From contig NZ_JACGXS010000009.1 in NCBI RefSeq assembly GCF_014117215.1, forward strand, positions 1 through 64,000: a stretch of 64,000 nt of DNA. The letters are read 5' to 3'. Shown here piece by piece: positions 17,142 to 27,032 of this stretch. The position numbers and the translations under genes were made by a program. The stretch's first letter is position 1. Each line of letters opens with the position of its first letter. The DNA is from Stenotrophomonas tumulicola. Its GTDB lineage: Bacteria > Pseudomonadota > Gammaproteobacteria > Xanthomonadales > Xanthomonadaceae. Below the pieces are notes generated by a model. The model did not search any database, was not told the DNA's origin, and was given only the letters and a program-made list of their open reading frames with translations.

Positions 17142-17169
17142 GGTAGTGACGGGCCATGCCCGTCACCAC
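17142..17169. repeat. REP palindrome (GTAGTGACGGG type)
   Basis: GTAGTGACGGGCCATGCCCGTCACCAC forms a near-perfect hairpin with a GTAG head. It is the same subtype as the units after glnE (24.1-24.5 kb) and at 25.2 kb. Confidence 0.85.
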
Positions 17170-17279
17170 TCAACCGATGCTGCGCCGCTGATGGATGCCG
17201 CGGGTCAGCCTCCCGACGACGGCACCGGGCTCCGCGGCAACTGCGGTGCCAGGAACAGGCGCCGGGCCTGCTCGTCGCG

Positions 17280-18008
17280 CTACCGCTGCGCTTCCAGTGC
17301 GGCGACGATCGCATCACGGTGGAAAGTGGGTTCATCCAGGGCATAGGCACAGCGCAGCGGACCGAAAGGCTCTTCGCCCTGGGGTGCGCGCATCAAGGGA
17401 TCCACCTGCATCGCGGGCAGGGCCGACCATTGCCAGTTCAACCACGCACTGAGTGCGGCGCGGGTGTCTTCCGGTGACCGTGCGCGTTGCAGCGCGCGCT
17501 CGCATGCCGCCGACTGCTGCATGAAGCCGTAGGTACCTGCCAAGGTCGTCCCGGCCTCGGCAATTCCCCTCCGCAGCTGGCGCAGCGCATCGTGATAAGT
17601 GAGGAAGGCAGCGGGAGTCAACGGCCGTATTCCGCGATAGACGTGGCAGGCGTCGCTCTGGGCTGTTGCGAGCGGGTGGAGCGGGGAGGAAGGGGTCCGG
17701 TCATCAGCCAGGGCGAGTGTCAAACGCTGGCACAGGATGGCGTGTTGCAGCGTTGAATGAGCCGATTTTGCGCGCAGGCAGAGCGCCACCGTCCTGGGAA
17801 CGCCGTTCTGTGCGACCCGTCGACGCATTCCATCCAGCAGTGAAACGGGCGCCGAGGCTGCCGCAGGTGCGGCAGCGAGAGGTGCAGCGAGCCCTGTGGC
17901 GGTGTTGGCCACGCCAGACACCGGCAGGACGGACGCCTCGCTCGCTTGCAGGATCTGTGACGGGGCAATGAGGTGCGACGTGCGGGAACTACTGGGTGCG
18001 ATATCCAT
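17280..18008 (-). CDS. Unrecognised effector-like protein A, probably truncated
   Basis: 242 residues from ATG 18008 (MDIAPSSSRTSHLIAPS). There is no hydrophobic signal peptide; the first about 90 residues are Ser/Ala/Pro-rich, as in proteins exported by type III systems. The helical C-terminal part resembles the proteins at 18342-19253 and 54927-55880 (shared pattern S/T-P-E, R-x-A-L-x-x-W-L, A-L-x-x-M, EPF/EPY, TFH...AL). The TAG stop sits where the paralogues continue, and the codons after it read RDEQARRLFLAPQLP, which resembles the paralogues' next block (NVAMRLF), so this copy may have lost its end through a nonsense change. Function unknown. Confidence 0.55.
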   Translation of the reverse strand: MDIAPSSSRTSHLIAPSQILQASEASVLPVSGVANTATGLAAPLAAAPAAASAPVSLLDGMRRRVAQNGVPRTVALCLRAKSAHSTLQHAILCQRLTLALADDRTPSSPLHPLATAQSDACHVYRGIRPLTPAAFLTYHDALRQLRRGIAEAGTTLAGTYGFMQQSAACERALQRARSPEDTRAALSAWLNWQWSALPAMQVDPLMRAPQGEEPFGPLRCAYALDEPTFHRDAIVAALEAQR

Positions 18009-18341
18009 GTGCCCATCACAGCCGATGCCGCAACGCGTGGCTTCCACTTTGCGATCATCACCGCCACGGCTCGTGGTATCCAACTGCGGGGCGTGCGCCA
18101 GGCAGAACGCCACTGTCCGGTGCACCCTTGCGTGCCACGTGTTCATTGAGTAATCGAAGGGTATCGCTGGACGTGGGGTGGGTGATGTCCACGACCACCG
18201 CGCCCCTGGTGCGGATCTCGCCCTTCAGCCCTGTAATGAGTCTGCATCTGATCCTATTGCAGCGACACCCGCTTCAACATTCCGCTTGCAGCGGCGTTGC
18301 CGCGATCAGCCGCTCGCCCTGACATAGCGGAACCAAGGCAT
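18009..18341. other. Intergenic gap between effector-like genes A and B
   Basis: No gene is supported here. Both flanking genes lie on the minus strand, so this holds the promoter of gene A. I see no clear hrp-box-like or sigma-70 site and no SMAG element. Confidence 0.6.
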
Positions 18342-19253
18342 TCAGATGCCGGCATGGAATGGCAAGCGGTTCCTGTCGTCCAGTCTCCCGTGCAAGTGGA
18401 GGGCCTCCGCCGCCTCTCGCGCCCATCGTTGCAGCATCGGGCAGGTGATATGGAAGCGTTCTATTACGTTATCGGCACGGTGATCGCTTCGAAGCGCATC
18501 CATCACAGGACCATGGAACGTATCCGCTCTCTGAATGCGTCTTGCATGGGTGAATCGATTGTCTTTGCCGGCGATCAGCAGGGTCCAGATTCTTTGTCGA
18601 TTGTCCTCAGCGCGCCAGTCCCCCTGGTCCAGCGCATAGCGGGCCCACAACGCATGGCAGCAGACCGGTGCATCGGTGGCCAGCGCGTCCATGACCTCGC
18701 CGACAGCGCGGCCCTGCCAGCCCATCACGGTGCTGATTTCCAGCCCCAGCTCCTCCGCGTTGCCGGCCGCTTCCGCAGCGTTGATCATCGGTAGCAACCT
18801 GCCGGCCCGTGTGGCAAACCCGGTCATGCCATCGCGGCCGTGACCCTGGCTGATCGCGTTCTCGATCTGCTGCAACAGTGCACGCAGAGCGGCCGCCTTT
18901 GCGGCAAGCAGGTCCACCTTGGCAGGTGTGGCACGGACCTCGTGCTCCCATGCCCTGTCTGACGGCAGAAAGGCGATCAGCTGCTGCAAGGCATCTGCCA
19001 CGATGGCATCGCCATGGTGCTGGCCGCCCTGAAGGTAGACCAATGCGCTCGCCAGCCCCTGTTTCCGGCATACCGCTGCCACGCCGTCGACGAAACGTTG
19101 GGCGTCGGTGGCGGTTGCAGCATCCGACTGCAGGACGGGTACCAATGGAGCCGTGTTGACGACGGAATGGGGAAACGTCCGTGTGTCGGCGGCGGGTGAC
19201 GCGCTGCGCGCGGCAGCGAAGGTGGACGGGGTAGGTGAACTGATCGGCTCCAT
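18342..19253 (-). CDS. Unrecognised effector-like protein B
   Basis: 303 residues from ATG 19253, preceded by GCGGAG; the open frame extends to 19382 but through a palindrome. The first about 60 residues are rich in Ser, Thr, Pro and Ala (MEPISSPTPSTFAAARSASP) with no hydrophobic signal. The rest is mostly helical. The C-terminus, DALRSDHRADNVIERFH then QRWAREAAEAL, aligns with DALHEDNVAMRLFESTH then QWAEWINQAN of the protein at 54927-55880. I do not recognise the family. Secretion by a type III or IV system is only a guess from N-terminal composition; no secretion genes are in the window. Confidence 0.65.
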   Translation of the reverse strand: MEPISSPTPSTFAAARSASPAADTRTFPHSVVNTAPLVPVLQSDAATATDAQRFVDGVAAVCRKQGLASALVYLQGGQHHGDAIVADALQQLIAFLPSDRAWEHEVRATPAKVDLLAAKAAALRALLQQIENAISQGHGRDGMTGFATRAGRLLPMINAAEAAGNAEELGLEISTVMGWQGRAVGEVMDALATDAPVCCHALWARYALDQGDWRAEDNRQRIWTLLIAGKDNRFTHARRIQRADTFHGPVMDALRSDHRADNVIERFHITCPMLQRWAREAAEALHLHGRLDDRNRLPFHAGI

Positions 19254-19356
19254 CGTGAAAAACTCCGCGTAGGGTTCCGCACAAGTAGACTGCCGCCAAC
19301 GGCGGGCCGCTTCCACGGAGCGCTCACCGGCTGATACCCCATGCGCCTCTGTGGTA

Positions 19357-19430
19357 TCGAGCTTGCTCGACATCACAGACATCGCAACCGCGCTGTGCTC
19401 TTAGTGCGCGGTGTCGAGCAAGCTCGACAC
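19357..19430. repeat. Two SMAG-like palindromes (TCGAGC type)
   Basis: TCGAGCTTGCTCGA at 19357-19370 and GTGTCGAGCAAGCTCGACAC at 19411-19430 are inverted relative to each other, and may act as terminator for the CoA-transferase gene whose stop lies at 19441. They sit between it and effector-like gene B. Confidence 0.7.
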
Positions 19431-19440
19431 CCGACGATGC

Positions 19441-20955
19441 TCAGGCCTTCATCGTGCCGGTATCCAGCCAGCGCTGGTGCCAGCTCAACGCTTCGGGCAA
19501 CAGGTGTGGCGTGTGCTTGCCGTAGCTTTCGCGGCTGGCGCGGTCGAAGTAATCCTGCAACTGCGCACGGAACTCCGGGTGCGCGCAATTATCGATCACC
19601 AGCTGCGCGCGCCTGCGCGGCGTCAGCCCACGCAGGTCGGCCAGGCCCTGTTCGGTGACGATCACCGATACGTCGTGCTCGGTGTGGTCGACATGGCTGA
19701 CCATCGGCACGATCGCCGAGATCGATCCGTTCTTTGCCGTGGACGGGCTGAGGAACGCCGACAGGAAACCGTTGCGCGCGAAGTCGCCCGAGCCGCCAAT
19801 GCCGTTCATGATCCGCGAGCCCATCACATGCGTGGAATTGACGTTGCCGTACAGGTCCACTTCGATCATGCCGTTCATGCCGATGCAGCCCAGCCGGCGC
19901 ACCAGTTCCGGATGGTTCGAGATCTCCTGCGTACGCATGATGATGCGCTCACGGTAGAAATCGATGTTTTCCTTGAACGTGTCATTGGCCTGCGGGCTCA
20001 GCGCGAAACCGGTGCAGGAGGCATAGCCCAGCACGCCATCGCGCAGCAGGTCCAGCATGCCATCCTGGATGACTTCGGTGAACGCAGCGAGATCGCGGAA
20101 TCCGCTTTTGCCCAGGCCAGCCAGCACTGCGTTGGGGATATTGCCCACGCCACTCTGCAGCGGCAGCAGGTTGGCAGGCAGGCGGCCCTTGGCCACCTCG
20201 TGCTTCAGGAAGTCGATCAGGTGCGCAGCGATCTGCTCGCTGGTCGCGTCGATCGGGCTGAACGGACTGTTGCGGTCCGGGCCGTTGGTGCGCACCACCG
20301 CCACGATCTTGTCCGGGTCGCAGCGCAGCGCCGTTTCGCCGATGCGGTCGTTGGCGTTGACCAGGGGGATCGGCCTGCGGTGCGGTGGCAGTGCGGTGCC
20401 GTAGTAAATGTCATGCATGCCATCGACGCCGGCCGGTTGCCATTCGTTGACCTCGATGATCACCTTCCTGGCCAGGTCCAGCCAGGTCTTGTTGTTGCCC
20501 ACCGAGGTGGAGGGCACCAGCGAACCGTCTTCGCGGATCGCCGAGACTTCGATCACCGCCGTGTCGATCTCGCCATAGAAACCGAACCACACGTGCTGGG
20601 CGACATGGCTGAGGTGGATGTCGATGTAATCCAGCTTGCCTTCGTTGATGCGCTTGCGTGCATCCGGATCGCTCTGGAACGGCATGCGCATGGCGATGCC
20701 ATCGGCCTTGGCCAAGGCACCATCCAGTTCCGGTGCGGTGGATGCGCCCGTCATCAGGCTGATCTGGAAAGGTTGGCCCTGCGCGTGCACGGCTTCGATG
20801 CGGCGGGCCAGCTCAACCGGCACGGCCTTGGGATAGCCCGATCCGGTGAAGCCGCTCATGGCGACGGTTTCACCGGGTTGGATCAGCGCGGCTGCGGCCT
20901 CGGCGGAGACCACGCGGTCACGAAGACGCGCGTTGGCGATGCGATCTACTGACAT
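19441..20955 (-). CDS. Acetyl-CoA hydrolase/transferase family CoA-transferase
   Basis: 504 residues, cytoplasmic, class I CoA-transferase of the succinyl-CoA:acetate/propionate type. The active-site Glu is in FTEVIQDGM (about residue 290), which forms the glutamyl-CoA thioester; the G-x-G-G-S-G-D-F-x-R-N loop (about 385) and VIVTEQGLADLRG (about 430) are family hallmarks. Length fits the SucC/AarC/Cat1 group. The likely role is exchange of CoA between succinyl-CoA or propionyl-CoA and acetate in overflow or propionate metabolism. It is alone on its strand, followed by palindromes that may end its transcript. Confidence 0.9.
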   Translation of the reverse strand: MSVDRIANARLRDRVVSAEAAAALIQPGETVAMSGFTGSGYPKAVPVELARRIEAVHAQGQPFQISLMTGASTAPELDGALAKADGIAMRMPFQSDPDARKRINEGKLDYIDIHLSHVAQHVWFGFYGEIDTAVIEVSAIREDGSLVPSTSVGNNKTWLDLARKVIIEVNEWQPAGVDGMHDIYYGTALPPHRRPIPLVNANDRIGETALRCDPDKIVAVVRTNGPDRNSPFSPIDATSEQIAAHLIDFLKHEVAKGRLPANLLPLQSGVGNIPNAVLAGLGKSGFRDLAAFTEVIQDGMLDLLRDGVLGYASCTGFALSPQANDTFKENIDFYRERIIMRTQEISNHPELVRRLGCIGMNGMIEVDLYGNVNSTHVMGSRIMNGIGGSGDFARNGFLSAFLSPSTAKNGSISAIVPMVSHVDHTEHDVSVIVTEQGLADLRGLTPRRRAQLVIDNCAHPEFRAQLQDYFDRASRESYGKHTPHLLPEALSWHQRWLDTGTMKA

Positions 20956-20984
20956 GACGAGGATGTTTCGTGGGGGAAAGCCCG

Positions 20985-21180
20985 ATTATCGGCGATCGCC
21001 CGCAGGCGGGGGCTGCGACCTTCGTGGGATGGCGTTTCCCCGGGGCAGGCTTCTGTACCTGCCAGTGTTGTTTTGCAGTGCAGCGTGCAAGTTGCTTTTG
21101 CAACCTGCACGATGGCCCTGCATCCCGACGTGGGGGAGGGAGCAGAGCCCGCTGGCAGTTCGCTGCAAGCGGGCTTTTTT
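20985..21180 (+). ncRNA. Candidate structured small RNA
   Basis: This gene-free stretch of the 20956-21314 gap has three plus-strand hairpins in a row: GGCAGG/CCTGCC (21044-21063), an 11-bp stem GTGCAAGTTGC-TTTT-GCAACCTGCAC (21085-21110), and a strong terminator at 21146-21180. No open frame with a ribosome site is seen, and the flanking genes do not need a plus-strand terminator here: the CoA-transferase gene points away and glnE starts later. An independent small RNA is therefore likely. The 5' end is a guess. The rest of the gap, 21181-21314, holds a REP palindrome at 21284-21305 and the glnE leader. Confidence 0.5.
21146..21180 (+). terminator. Rho-independent terminator
   Basis: Stem AGCCCGC (21146-21152) / GCGGGCT (21169-21175) followed by a run of six T (21175-21180). 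It belongs to the candidate small RNA. Confidence 0.85.
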
Positions 21181-21314
21181 ACGCCTGTCGATTGTAGCTG
21201 AATAGGCGATGCAATGAGGGGGGCGCCGCGACCGTGGCCTGGAAGCGCCCGTCCAGGCCCGGCTGCTGCTGGATCCGCGGTCAGCGGGGCACGGCCCCGC
21301 TCTACAATTCAGGT

Positions 21315-24128
21315 ATGACAATCGCCCCCACGCCGCTCCCCGACGCCCTTGTCCCGTTGACCGATCGCGCACTGGCCCGGCTGGCCCACGCGCTTGGGGG
21401 GCAGATCCCTTTGCACGGGAACAGGGACCTGACCCTTTTCCTGCGGCAACTGGCGGTAACCAGTGATTTCGCCCTCGACACCCTGTGCCGCCAGCCGGGG
21501 CTGCTGGCCCATCTGGCCCAGGACGGCTGCCCGCCGCTGGCGCCGCCGGTGCTGGACCCGCAACAGGCCAGTGAATGGCCGGCACTGCTGCGGCGCTGGC
21601 GTACGGCCATGTCCACCCGCCTGGTCTGGCGTGACCTGGCCGGCATGGATAGCGTGGAGGCCACGCTGGCAGGGTCCACCACGCTGGCCGAGCAGTGCCT
21701 GCAGCTGGGCCTGGAGGCGCTGGAGCAGGATTTCGCCGTGCGCCATGGGGTGGTCCGCAGCGCCGATGGCCAGGCCCAGCGGCTGGTGGTGTTCGGGCTG
21801 GGCAAGCTGGGCGGTGGCGAGCTCAATTTCAGTTCCGACGTGGACCTGGTCTACGCCTACCCGCAGGGCGGCGAATCAGACGGTGCGCGTCCACTGGCCG
21901 CCGAAGAGTATTTCGCCCGCCTCGGGCAGCGGCTGGCCAGATTGTTGGACGAAACCACGGTCGATGGCTTCAGCCACCGCGTGGACCTGCGCCTGCGTCC
22001 CTTTGGCAATGCCGGGCGCGTGGCGCTGTCGTTCAACGGCATGGACCAGTACTTCCAGCGCGAAGGCCGCGACTGGGAACGCTACGCATGGCTGAAGGCG
22101 CGGACAGTGGCTGGTGACATCGCCGCTGGCGAGGAATGGCTGGCCACGCTGCGCCCGTTCGTCTATCGCCGTTACCTGGATTTCACCGCGCTCGATGGCC
22201 TGCGCGAAATGAAGGCGGCGATCACCGCCGAGGTCGCGCGCCGCGAGATGCACGATGACATCAAGCGCGGTGCCGGTGGCATCCGCGAGATCGAATTCCT
22301 GTGCCAGGCACTGCAGTTGATCCGTGCCGGCCGCGAGCCGGCGCTGCGCGAACGGCGCCTGCTGCATGCGTTGGCTGCGCTGGTCGATGCCGGGCAGATT
22401 GCCGCCGAAGACGGCGCCGCGCTGCGCGACGCGTATCTGTTCCTGCGCCGGCTGGAAAACCGGCTGCAGATGCTGCGCGATGCGCAGACCCACACCTTGC
22501 CGGCAGACCCGCTGGACCGCCTGCGCCTGGCAGTGGGCCTGGGGTACGCAGGCTGGGAAGGGCTGCAAGCCGCGCTGGCCGTGCACCAGCAGCGCGTCAG
22601 CACCGAATTCGGCGCGCTGCTGGCACCCCGCAAGGGGCATGTCGCGCCGGATGCGCTGGCCAACTACTGGCGTGGCCTGCGCGACGGCGGCGATGCGCAG
22701 TTGCTGGCCGACATGGGCTTCACCGACCCGGGCGGCGCCGACCAGATGCTGCGCGAGTTTGCACAGTCGATGGGCGTGCAGGCGCTGTCCGATGCACCGC
22801 GCGCGCGGCTGGACCGCGTGCTGCCCGCGCTGCTGCATGCGGCCACGCGTTCGCCGCAACCCGATGCCGCGCTGAAGCGGGTGCTCGGCCTGCTGCAGGC
22901 CATCCTGCGCCGCACCAGTTACCTCGCGCTGCTGGACGAACAGCCCAGCGCGCTGGCCCGGCTGGTCGACGTGCTGGCGCGCAGCGCGCTGCTGGCGGAA
23001 CGGCTGGCGGCCTATCCGTTGCTGCTGGATGAGCTGCTGGACGTACGCGTGTCCGGTCCCCTGCCGACCCTGCAGGAGATGCAGGCCGAATGCCGGCAGG
23101 TGCTGGCGATGGAAGATCCCGAATCGGCGTTGCGCTGGCTCAACGAAATCCGCCTGGCGCTGAGTTTCCGCATGGCCATGGCCACGCTGGATGGCCGCCA
23201 GCGTGCGCTGGACAGCACCCGCCAGTTGGCCGAACTGGCCCAGGTGGTGGTGGCCACCGTGCTGGAAATGGCCGAGGCCGACCTGCGCGCGGCGCATGGC
23301 GAGGTGGCCGGTGGGCGCTTTGCGATCATCGGTTACGGCAGCTTGGGCGGGTTGGAACTGGGATTCGGCTCGGACCTGGACCTGGTGTTCCTGCACGACC
23401 ACCCGGCTGACGTGGACGCCAGCGATGGTGCCCGGCCGCTGGAGCCGGGCCGCTGGTATGCCCGGCTGGCGCAGAAAGTGATGGCGCTGCTGGGGGCGGT
23501 CACCGCAGCAGGCCGTTTGTATGACATCGATGTGCGCCTGCGCCCGGATGGGGGCAAGGGGGCGCTGGTTTCCTCGTTGGCCAGTTACCGCGAATACCAG
23601 CGTGACCGCGCTTGGACATGGGAGCACCAGGCGCTGGTGCGTGCGCGCGGCGTGGCGGGTGATGCCGCACTGCTGGAGGCGTTCGAACAGGTGCGTGCGC
23701 AGACCCTGGGGCGCGAACGCGACGCGGACGTGCTGCGCGCGGACGTGGTGAAGATGCGCCAGCGCATGCGTGCCGAACTGGACCGCAGCGATGCGGCGCG
23801 CATGGACCTGAAGCAGGGTGCCGGCGGCGTGGTGGACCTGGAATTCCTGTTGCAGGCTGGCGTGCTGGGCAATGCATCGCGCCACCCTGCGTTGCTGGCG
23901 CCGCGCGACACCCCCGGCCAGGTCGATGCGCTGGCGGCTATCGGCTGGTTGCCGGCTGGGCGGGCGCAGGCATTGCACGCCGCGCACGCCACCTTGCTGG
24001 ACCTGGGGCTGGCCTGCACGCTGGACCGTCGCCCGCGCATGGCGGTAGGCAGCGATGCGCTGGACACCGCACGCGCGGTGATCAGCGAAGCCTGCGCGGA
24101 CGCCGGGTTGGCGTTCGACGGGCAATGA
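21315..24128 (+). CDS. glnE: Bifunctional glutamine-synthetase adenylyltransferase/deadenylylase
   Basis: 937 residues from ATG 21315 ([11 protein letters not shown]). Two nucleotidyltransferase domains are readable: the N-terminal adenylyl-removing half with [20 protein letters not shown] (about 165) and the C-terminal adenylylating half with [20 protein letters not shown] (about 673). Each carries the G-S/G-x-D-x-D metal motif. The enzyme adjusts glutamine synthetase in response to PII and glutamine. Length is normal for GlnE. The gene appears monocistronic; a REP palindrome precedes it at 21284-21305. Its last ten codons and stop are copied three more times in the downstream repeat array. 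Confidence 0.97.
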   Translation: MTIAPTPLPDALVPLTDRALARLAHALGGQIPLHGNRDLTLFLRQLAVTSDFALDTLCRQPGLLAHLAQDGCPPLAPPVLDPQQASEWPALLRRWRTAMSTRLVWRDLAGMDSVEATLAGSTTLAEQCLQLGLEALEQDFAVRHGVVRSADGQAQRLVVFGLGKLGGGELNFSSDVDLVYAYPQGGESDGARPLAAEEYFARLGQRLARLLDETTVDGFSHRVDLRLRPFGNAGRVALSFNGMDQYFQREGRDWERYAWLKARTVAGDIAAGEEWLATLRPFVYRRYLDFTALDGLREMKAAITAEVARREMHDDIKRGAGGIREIEFLCQALQLIRAGREPALRERRLLHALAALVDAGQIAAEDGAALRDAYLFLRRLENRLQMLRDAQTHTLPADPLDRLRLAVGLGYAGWEGLQAALAVHQQRVSTEFGALLAPRKGHVAPDALANYWRGLRDGGDAQLLADMGFTDPGGADQMLREFAQSMGVQALSDAPRARLDRVLPALLHAATRSPQPDAALKRVLGLLQAILRRTSYLALLDEQPSALARLVDVLARSALLAERLAAYPLLLDELLDVRVSGPLPTLQEMQAECRQVLAMEDPESALRWLNEIRLALSFRMAMATLDGRQRALDSTRQLAELAQVVVATVLEMAEADLRAAHGEVAGGRFAIIGYGSLGGLELGFGSDLDLVFLHDHPADVDASDGARPLEPGRWYARLAQKVMALLGAVTAAGRLYDIDVRLRPDGGKGALVSSLASYREYQRDRAWTWEHQALVRARGVAGDAALLEAFEQVRAQTLGRERDADVLRADVVKMRQRMRAELDRSDAARMDLKQGAGGVVDLEFLLQAGVLGNASRHPALLAPRDTPGQVDALAAIGWLPAGRAQALHAAHATLLDLGLACTLDRRPRMAVGSDALDTARAVISEACADAGLAFDGQ

Positions 24129-24530
24129 CGGGCACCACCCGGTAGTGACGGGCCATGCCCGTCACCACAGAAGCAGCGGGGCATGGCCCCGCTCTACCGG
24201 CGGGCGCGGACGCCGGGTTGGCGTTCGACGGGCAATGACGGGCACCACCTGGTAGTGACGGGCCATGCCCGTCACCACAGAAGCAGCGGGGCATGGCCCC
24301 GCTCTACCGGTCGGCCCGGATGCCGGGCCGGCGTTCGACGGGCAATGACGGGCACCACCCGGTAGTGACGGGCCATGCCCGTCACCACAGAAGCAGCGGG
24401 GCATGGCCCCGCTCTACCGGCGGGCGCAGGTGCCGGGCCGGCGTTCGACAGGCAATAACGGCCACCACCCGGTAGTGACGGGCCATGCCCGTCACCGCAG
24501 AAGCAGCGGGGCATGGCCCCGCTCTACCGG
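24094..24530. repeat. Four tandem 110-bp REP units including the glnE tail
   Basis: GCGTTCGACGGGCAATGACGG recurs at 24111, 24221, 24331 and 24441 (the last with small changes), exactly 110 bp apart. Each unit holds a GTAGTGACGGGCCATGCCCGTCAC palindrome and a CGGGGCATGGCCCCGCTCTACCGG palindrome, so two opposed REPs. The first occurrence is the true end of glnE; the other three repeat its last about ten codons and stop. The array ends at 24530, directly against the TAA stop of the next (minus-strand) gene. No gene lies inside. Confidence 0.93.
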
Positions 24531-25091
24531 TTACCGCGATGCGGTGACCGGCGCGGTCTTCCACAACAACGCGCGGAACGGTGCCAGCAGGCACACGCCG
24601 ATGGCCAGCTTCACCGCCAGGTCGCCCAGCGCCCAGCTCATCCACGGCAGTGCCGAGCCGGCGAAGGCGATGCTCCAGAAGATCGCCGTATCCACCGTCG
24701 CGCTGCAGGTGGTGGCCACCATCGGCGCACGCCACCAGTTGCCGCGACGCAGCCGGTCGAACACGGTGATGTCCAGCAACTGGGCCACGATGAACGCCGA
24801 ACACGACGCCACCGCGATGCGCGGGGTTGCCACCCAGATCGACAGCAGCACCGCCAGCGCGAAGCCCGCCCAGGCCACGCGGCGGGCCGGGCCGGGGCCG
24901 AACCGGCGGTTGATCAGGTTGCTGACCAGGAACGCCACCGGATAGCTGAACGCTCCCCAGGTCAGCCAGTCATTGATCGGGTACTGCACCAGCACGTTGG
25001 AGCCCAGCACCACCGCACCCATCGCCAGCACCGCCAGCAGCAGCGCACGCAGGGTCATCGGGGCAAAAACGGGCGACGAACGCACAGGCAT
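24531..25091 (-). CDS. yhhQ: VUT-family transporter (YhhQ, queuosine-precursor uptake)
   Basis: 186 residues if started at ATG 25091 (MPVRSSPVFAPM); starts at 25124 and 25058 are also possible, none with a strong ribosome site. About six membrane helices. The family blocks PINDWLTWGAFSYPVAFLVS, NRRFGPGPARRVAWAG and SCSAFIVAQLLDITVFDRLR are conserved in the DUF165/VUT family, which imports preQ0/preQ1 for queuosine tRNA modification. It is alone on its strand and convergent with glnE; its stop abuts the repeat array. Confidence 0.9.
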   Translation of the reverse strand: MPVRSSPVFAPMTLRALLLAVLAMGAVVLGSNVLVQYPINDWLTWGAFSYPVAFLVSNLINRRFGPGPARRVAWAGFALAVLLSIWVATPRIAVASCSAFIVAQLLDITVFDRLRRGNWWRAPMVATTCSATVDTAIFWSIAFAGSALPWMSWALGDLAVKLAIGVCLLAPFRALLWKTAPVTASR

Positions 25092-25217
25092 GGCGAACCG
25101 GGTAACCAGGAGGAGGGCGCACATTATCCGCCTGCGCGAAGCCCGCGGCCACCCGGAGGATGAACGCTGCCCGGCCCCATGCCTGATGGACTCAGGGGTA
25201 CAGGCGGCACAGATCCG

Positions 25218-25243
25218 GGTAGTGACGGGCCATGCCCGTCACC
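25218..25243. repeat. REP palindrome overlapping a gene's stop
   Basis: GGTAGTGACGGGCCATGCCCGTCACC. On the minus strand, the TGA of GGTGACGGGC (25239-25241) is the stop of the ELM1-family gene. Confidence 0.85.
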
Positions 25244-26234
25244 GGCGCGGCGTGCAGGACTCTTCCGCCGATGCGCACCCCAACCGCTGCTTCACCTCGG
25301 CCGCCACGCGCGCCGTCTCGCGCAGCGGCTCGATGCGGCCATGGTCCCATTCCAGCCAGTGCGGCTGCAGCCGGCCGCGCTCATGCAGCGCGTGCTGGAA
25401 CCGCGCCATCCGCCCTTGCACAGTGTTGGCCAGGGCCACCATCACCGGCATGCGCGTGGCACTGGCTTCGGACAGCAGGTTCACCGAATCCGGTGACACC
25501 ACGATGCGATCGGCCCAGCCCAGCAGGCCGGCATAGGGATTCACGCCATCGCCGCCATCGCCCCAGATCACGTTGGGGATGTCGCGGAAGGCCTGCCGCA
25601 GCTGCTCGGAAAGCGCCGGCGGCGTGCGTCGCGACGTGGTGGCCAGCAGGCTGCCGCCCTCGCTGCGTATCTGCGCGGCCAACTGCCCGAACACGCGCTG
25701 CATGCCGTCTTCTTCCCACGGTGCATGCGCGGTCGGCCCGCCCACCAGCAACGCCGTGCGGGGGCCGGGCAGGGTGCTGAAGTCGGCGAAGGCCACCCGG
25801 CCACAGCCCAGCCAGGTGTCATCGACCGGATTCAGGCTGCCCAGCAGGGTCAGGACATTGCTGCCGCGCAGGGCGTCGTGCTCGGGCACCACCACCAGGT
25901 CCCAATGGCGCGAGCGGATGCGCGGGTCGAGGATCTGCACCACCCGGCTGCCGCGCGCACGCAGCACGCGCAGCGCGCCGGCGGCCTGGCGGCCACAGCC
26001 GATGGCCAGCGCGGGCGGGTCGGCCAGCAGGGCCTGCAGCGCATCGCCATAGCCGCGTTCGTCACCCGGCAGGCGGCGCGGCGATACCCATCGCCAGGGC
26101 GCGCGCGGTTCCAGTTGCAGTGGTTTGTGCGTGCCCAGCCGCAGGGCGCCGGCCAATGCCACGGCCTGGCGCATATTGCCGGCGCGGCCATCGGTAATCG
26201 TCCAGGGCGCGCCCGATCGTTTCACCATTGGCAT
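25239..26234 (-). CDS. ELM1/GtrOC1-family (DUF1022) protein, putative nucleotide-sugar enzyme
   Basis: 331 residues; ATG codons at 26234 and 26228 are equally possible. It begins with [20 protein letters not shown] and holds [33 protein letters not shown] and [21 protein letters not shown], a pattern of the mitochondrial-fission ELM1 family in bacteria. The last block resembles the UDP-binding end of GT-B glycosyltransferases, so a role in envelope sugar or lipid modification is plausible, but unproven. The stop codon is provided by a REP palindrome. It is divergent from the nitroreductase gene. Confidence 0.85.
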   Translation of the reverse strand: MPMVKRSGAPWTITDGRAGNMRQAVALAGALRLGTHKPLQLEPRAPWRWVSPRRLPGDERGYGDALQALLADPPALAIGCGRQAAGALRVLRARGSRVVQILDPRIRSRHWDLVVVPEHDALRGSNVLTLLGSLNPVDDTWLGCGRVAFADFSTLPGPRTALLVGGPTAHAPWEEDGMQRVFGQLAAQIRSEGGSLLATTSRRTPPALSEQLRQAFRDIPNVIWGDGGDGVNPYAGLLGWADRIVVSPDSVNLLSEASATRMPVMVALANTVQGRMARFQHALHERGRLQPHWLEWDHGRIEPLRETARVAAEVKQRLGCASAEESCTPRR

Positions 26235-26355
26235 TAATTCGTTTCAGTCCTGCTGGGTGTTGCAACAGACGCGACACTCTACACTGCCTCGCATTGCCCC
26301 GGTGGCTTACCTGCCTGCAGGTGCTGCCGGACCGTTGCCCGTTCCAGGAGGATGC

Positions 26356-26946
26356 ATGTCGCACGTACTTGATGCTGCCGCGCTTGACCAGTTGTTCCGC
26401 ACTGCCCGTACCCAGAATGCGTTCCTCGACAAGCCGGTCGAAGACAGCCAGCTGCAGGCCCTGTACGAGCTGCTGAAGTGGGGGCCGACCGCAGCCAACT
26501 CGAGCCCGGCACGCTTCGTGTTCGTGAAGTCCCCCGAAGCCAAGGCCAAGCTGGCCCCGGCCCTGTCCGAAGGCAACCACGACAAGACCCTGGCCGCTCC
26601 GGTCACGGTGATCGTCGCTTTCGACGAAGACTTCCACGAAAAGCTGCCCTACCTGTTCCCGCATACCGATGCCAAGGCCTGGTTCGATGGCCCGCGCGAA
26701 AGCCGTACCGAATCGGCATTCCGCAACGGCAGCCTGCAGGGCGCCTACCTCATCCTGGCCGCGCGTGCGCTGGGCCTGGACGCCGGCCCGATGTCCGGTT
26801 TCGACCAGGCCAAGGTCGACGAAGCCTTCTTCAAGGGCACCACCATCAAGTCGAATTTCCTCGTCAATCTGGGGTACGGTGATGCTTCTGGCCTGTTCCC
26901 GCGCCTGCCCCGCCTGGCTTTCGACGAAGCAGCACGCATCGAATAA
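26356..26946 (+). CDS. RutE/HadB-type nitroreductase-family protein
   Basis: 196 residues from ATG 26356, with AGGAGG just upstream. FMN-binding nitroreductase fold: [10 protein letters not shown] near the start, [19 protein letters not shown] at 40-58 and a C-terminal [17 protein letters not shown] typical of RutE. The E. coli RutE is also 196 residues and reduces malonic semialdehyde, and the family is annotated as malonic semialdehyde reductase. No other rut genes are here, so the physiological substrate is open. Cytoplasmic, probably single-gene unit. Confidence 0.9.
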   Translation: MSHVLDAAALDQLFRTARTQNAFLDKPVEDSQLQALYELLKWGPTAANSSPARFVFVKSPEAKAKLAPALSEGNHDKTLAAPVTVIVAFDEDFHEKLPYLFPHTDAKAWFDGPRESRTESAFRNGSLQGAYLILAARALGLDAGPMSGFDQAKVDEAFFKGTTIKSNFLVNLGYGDASGLFPRLPRLAFDEAARIE

Positions 26947-27032
26947 ACGTTCCCGCCGGATGTTGGCCCGTCCGCACGATGGGCTGTCGCATCATTTTCC
27001 CGTTCCCTTCGAATTCGAGAGAGAGACCTGAC

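Noticed and set aside
24129..24530. Short proteins encoded by the 110-bp repeats
   Set aside because: Frames on both strands merely echo the repeat and carry the copied glnE tail; none has a ribosome site.
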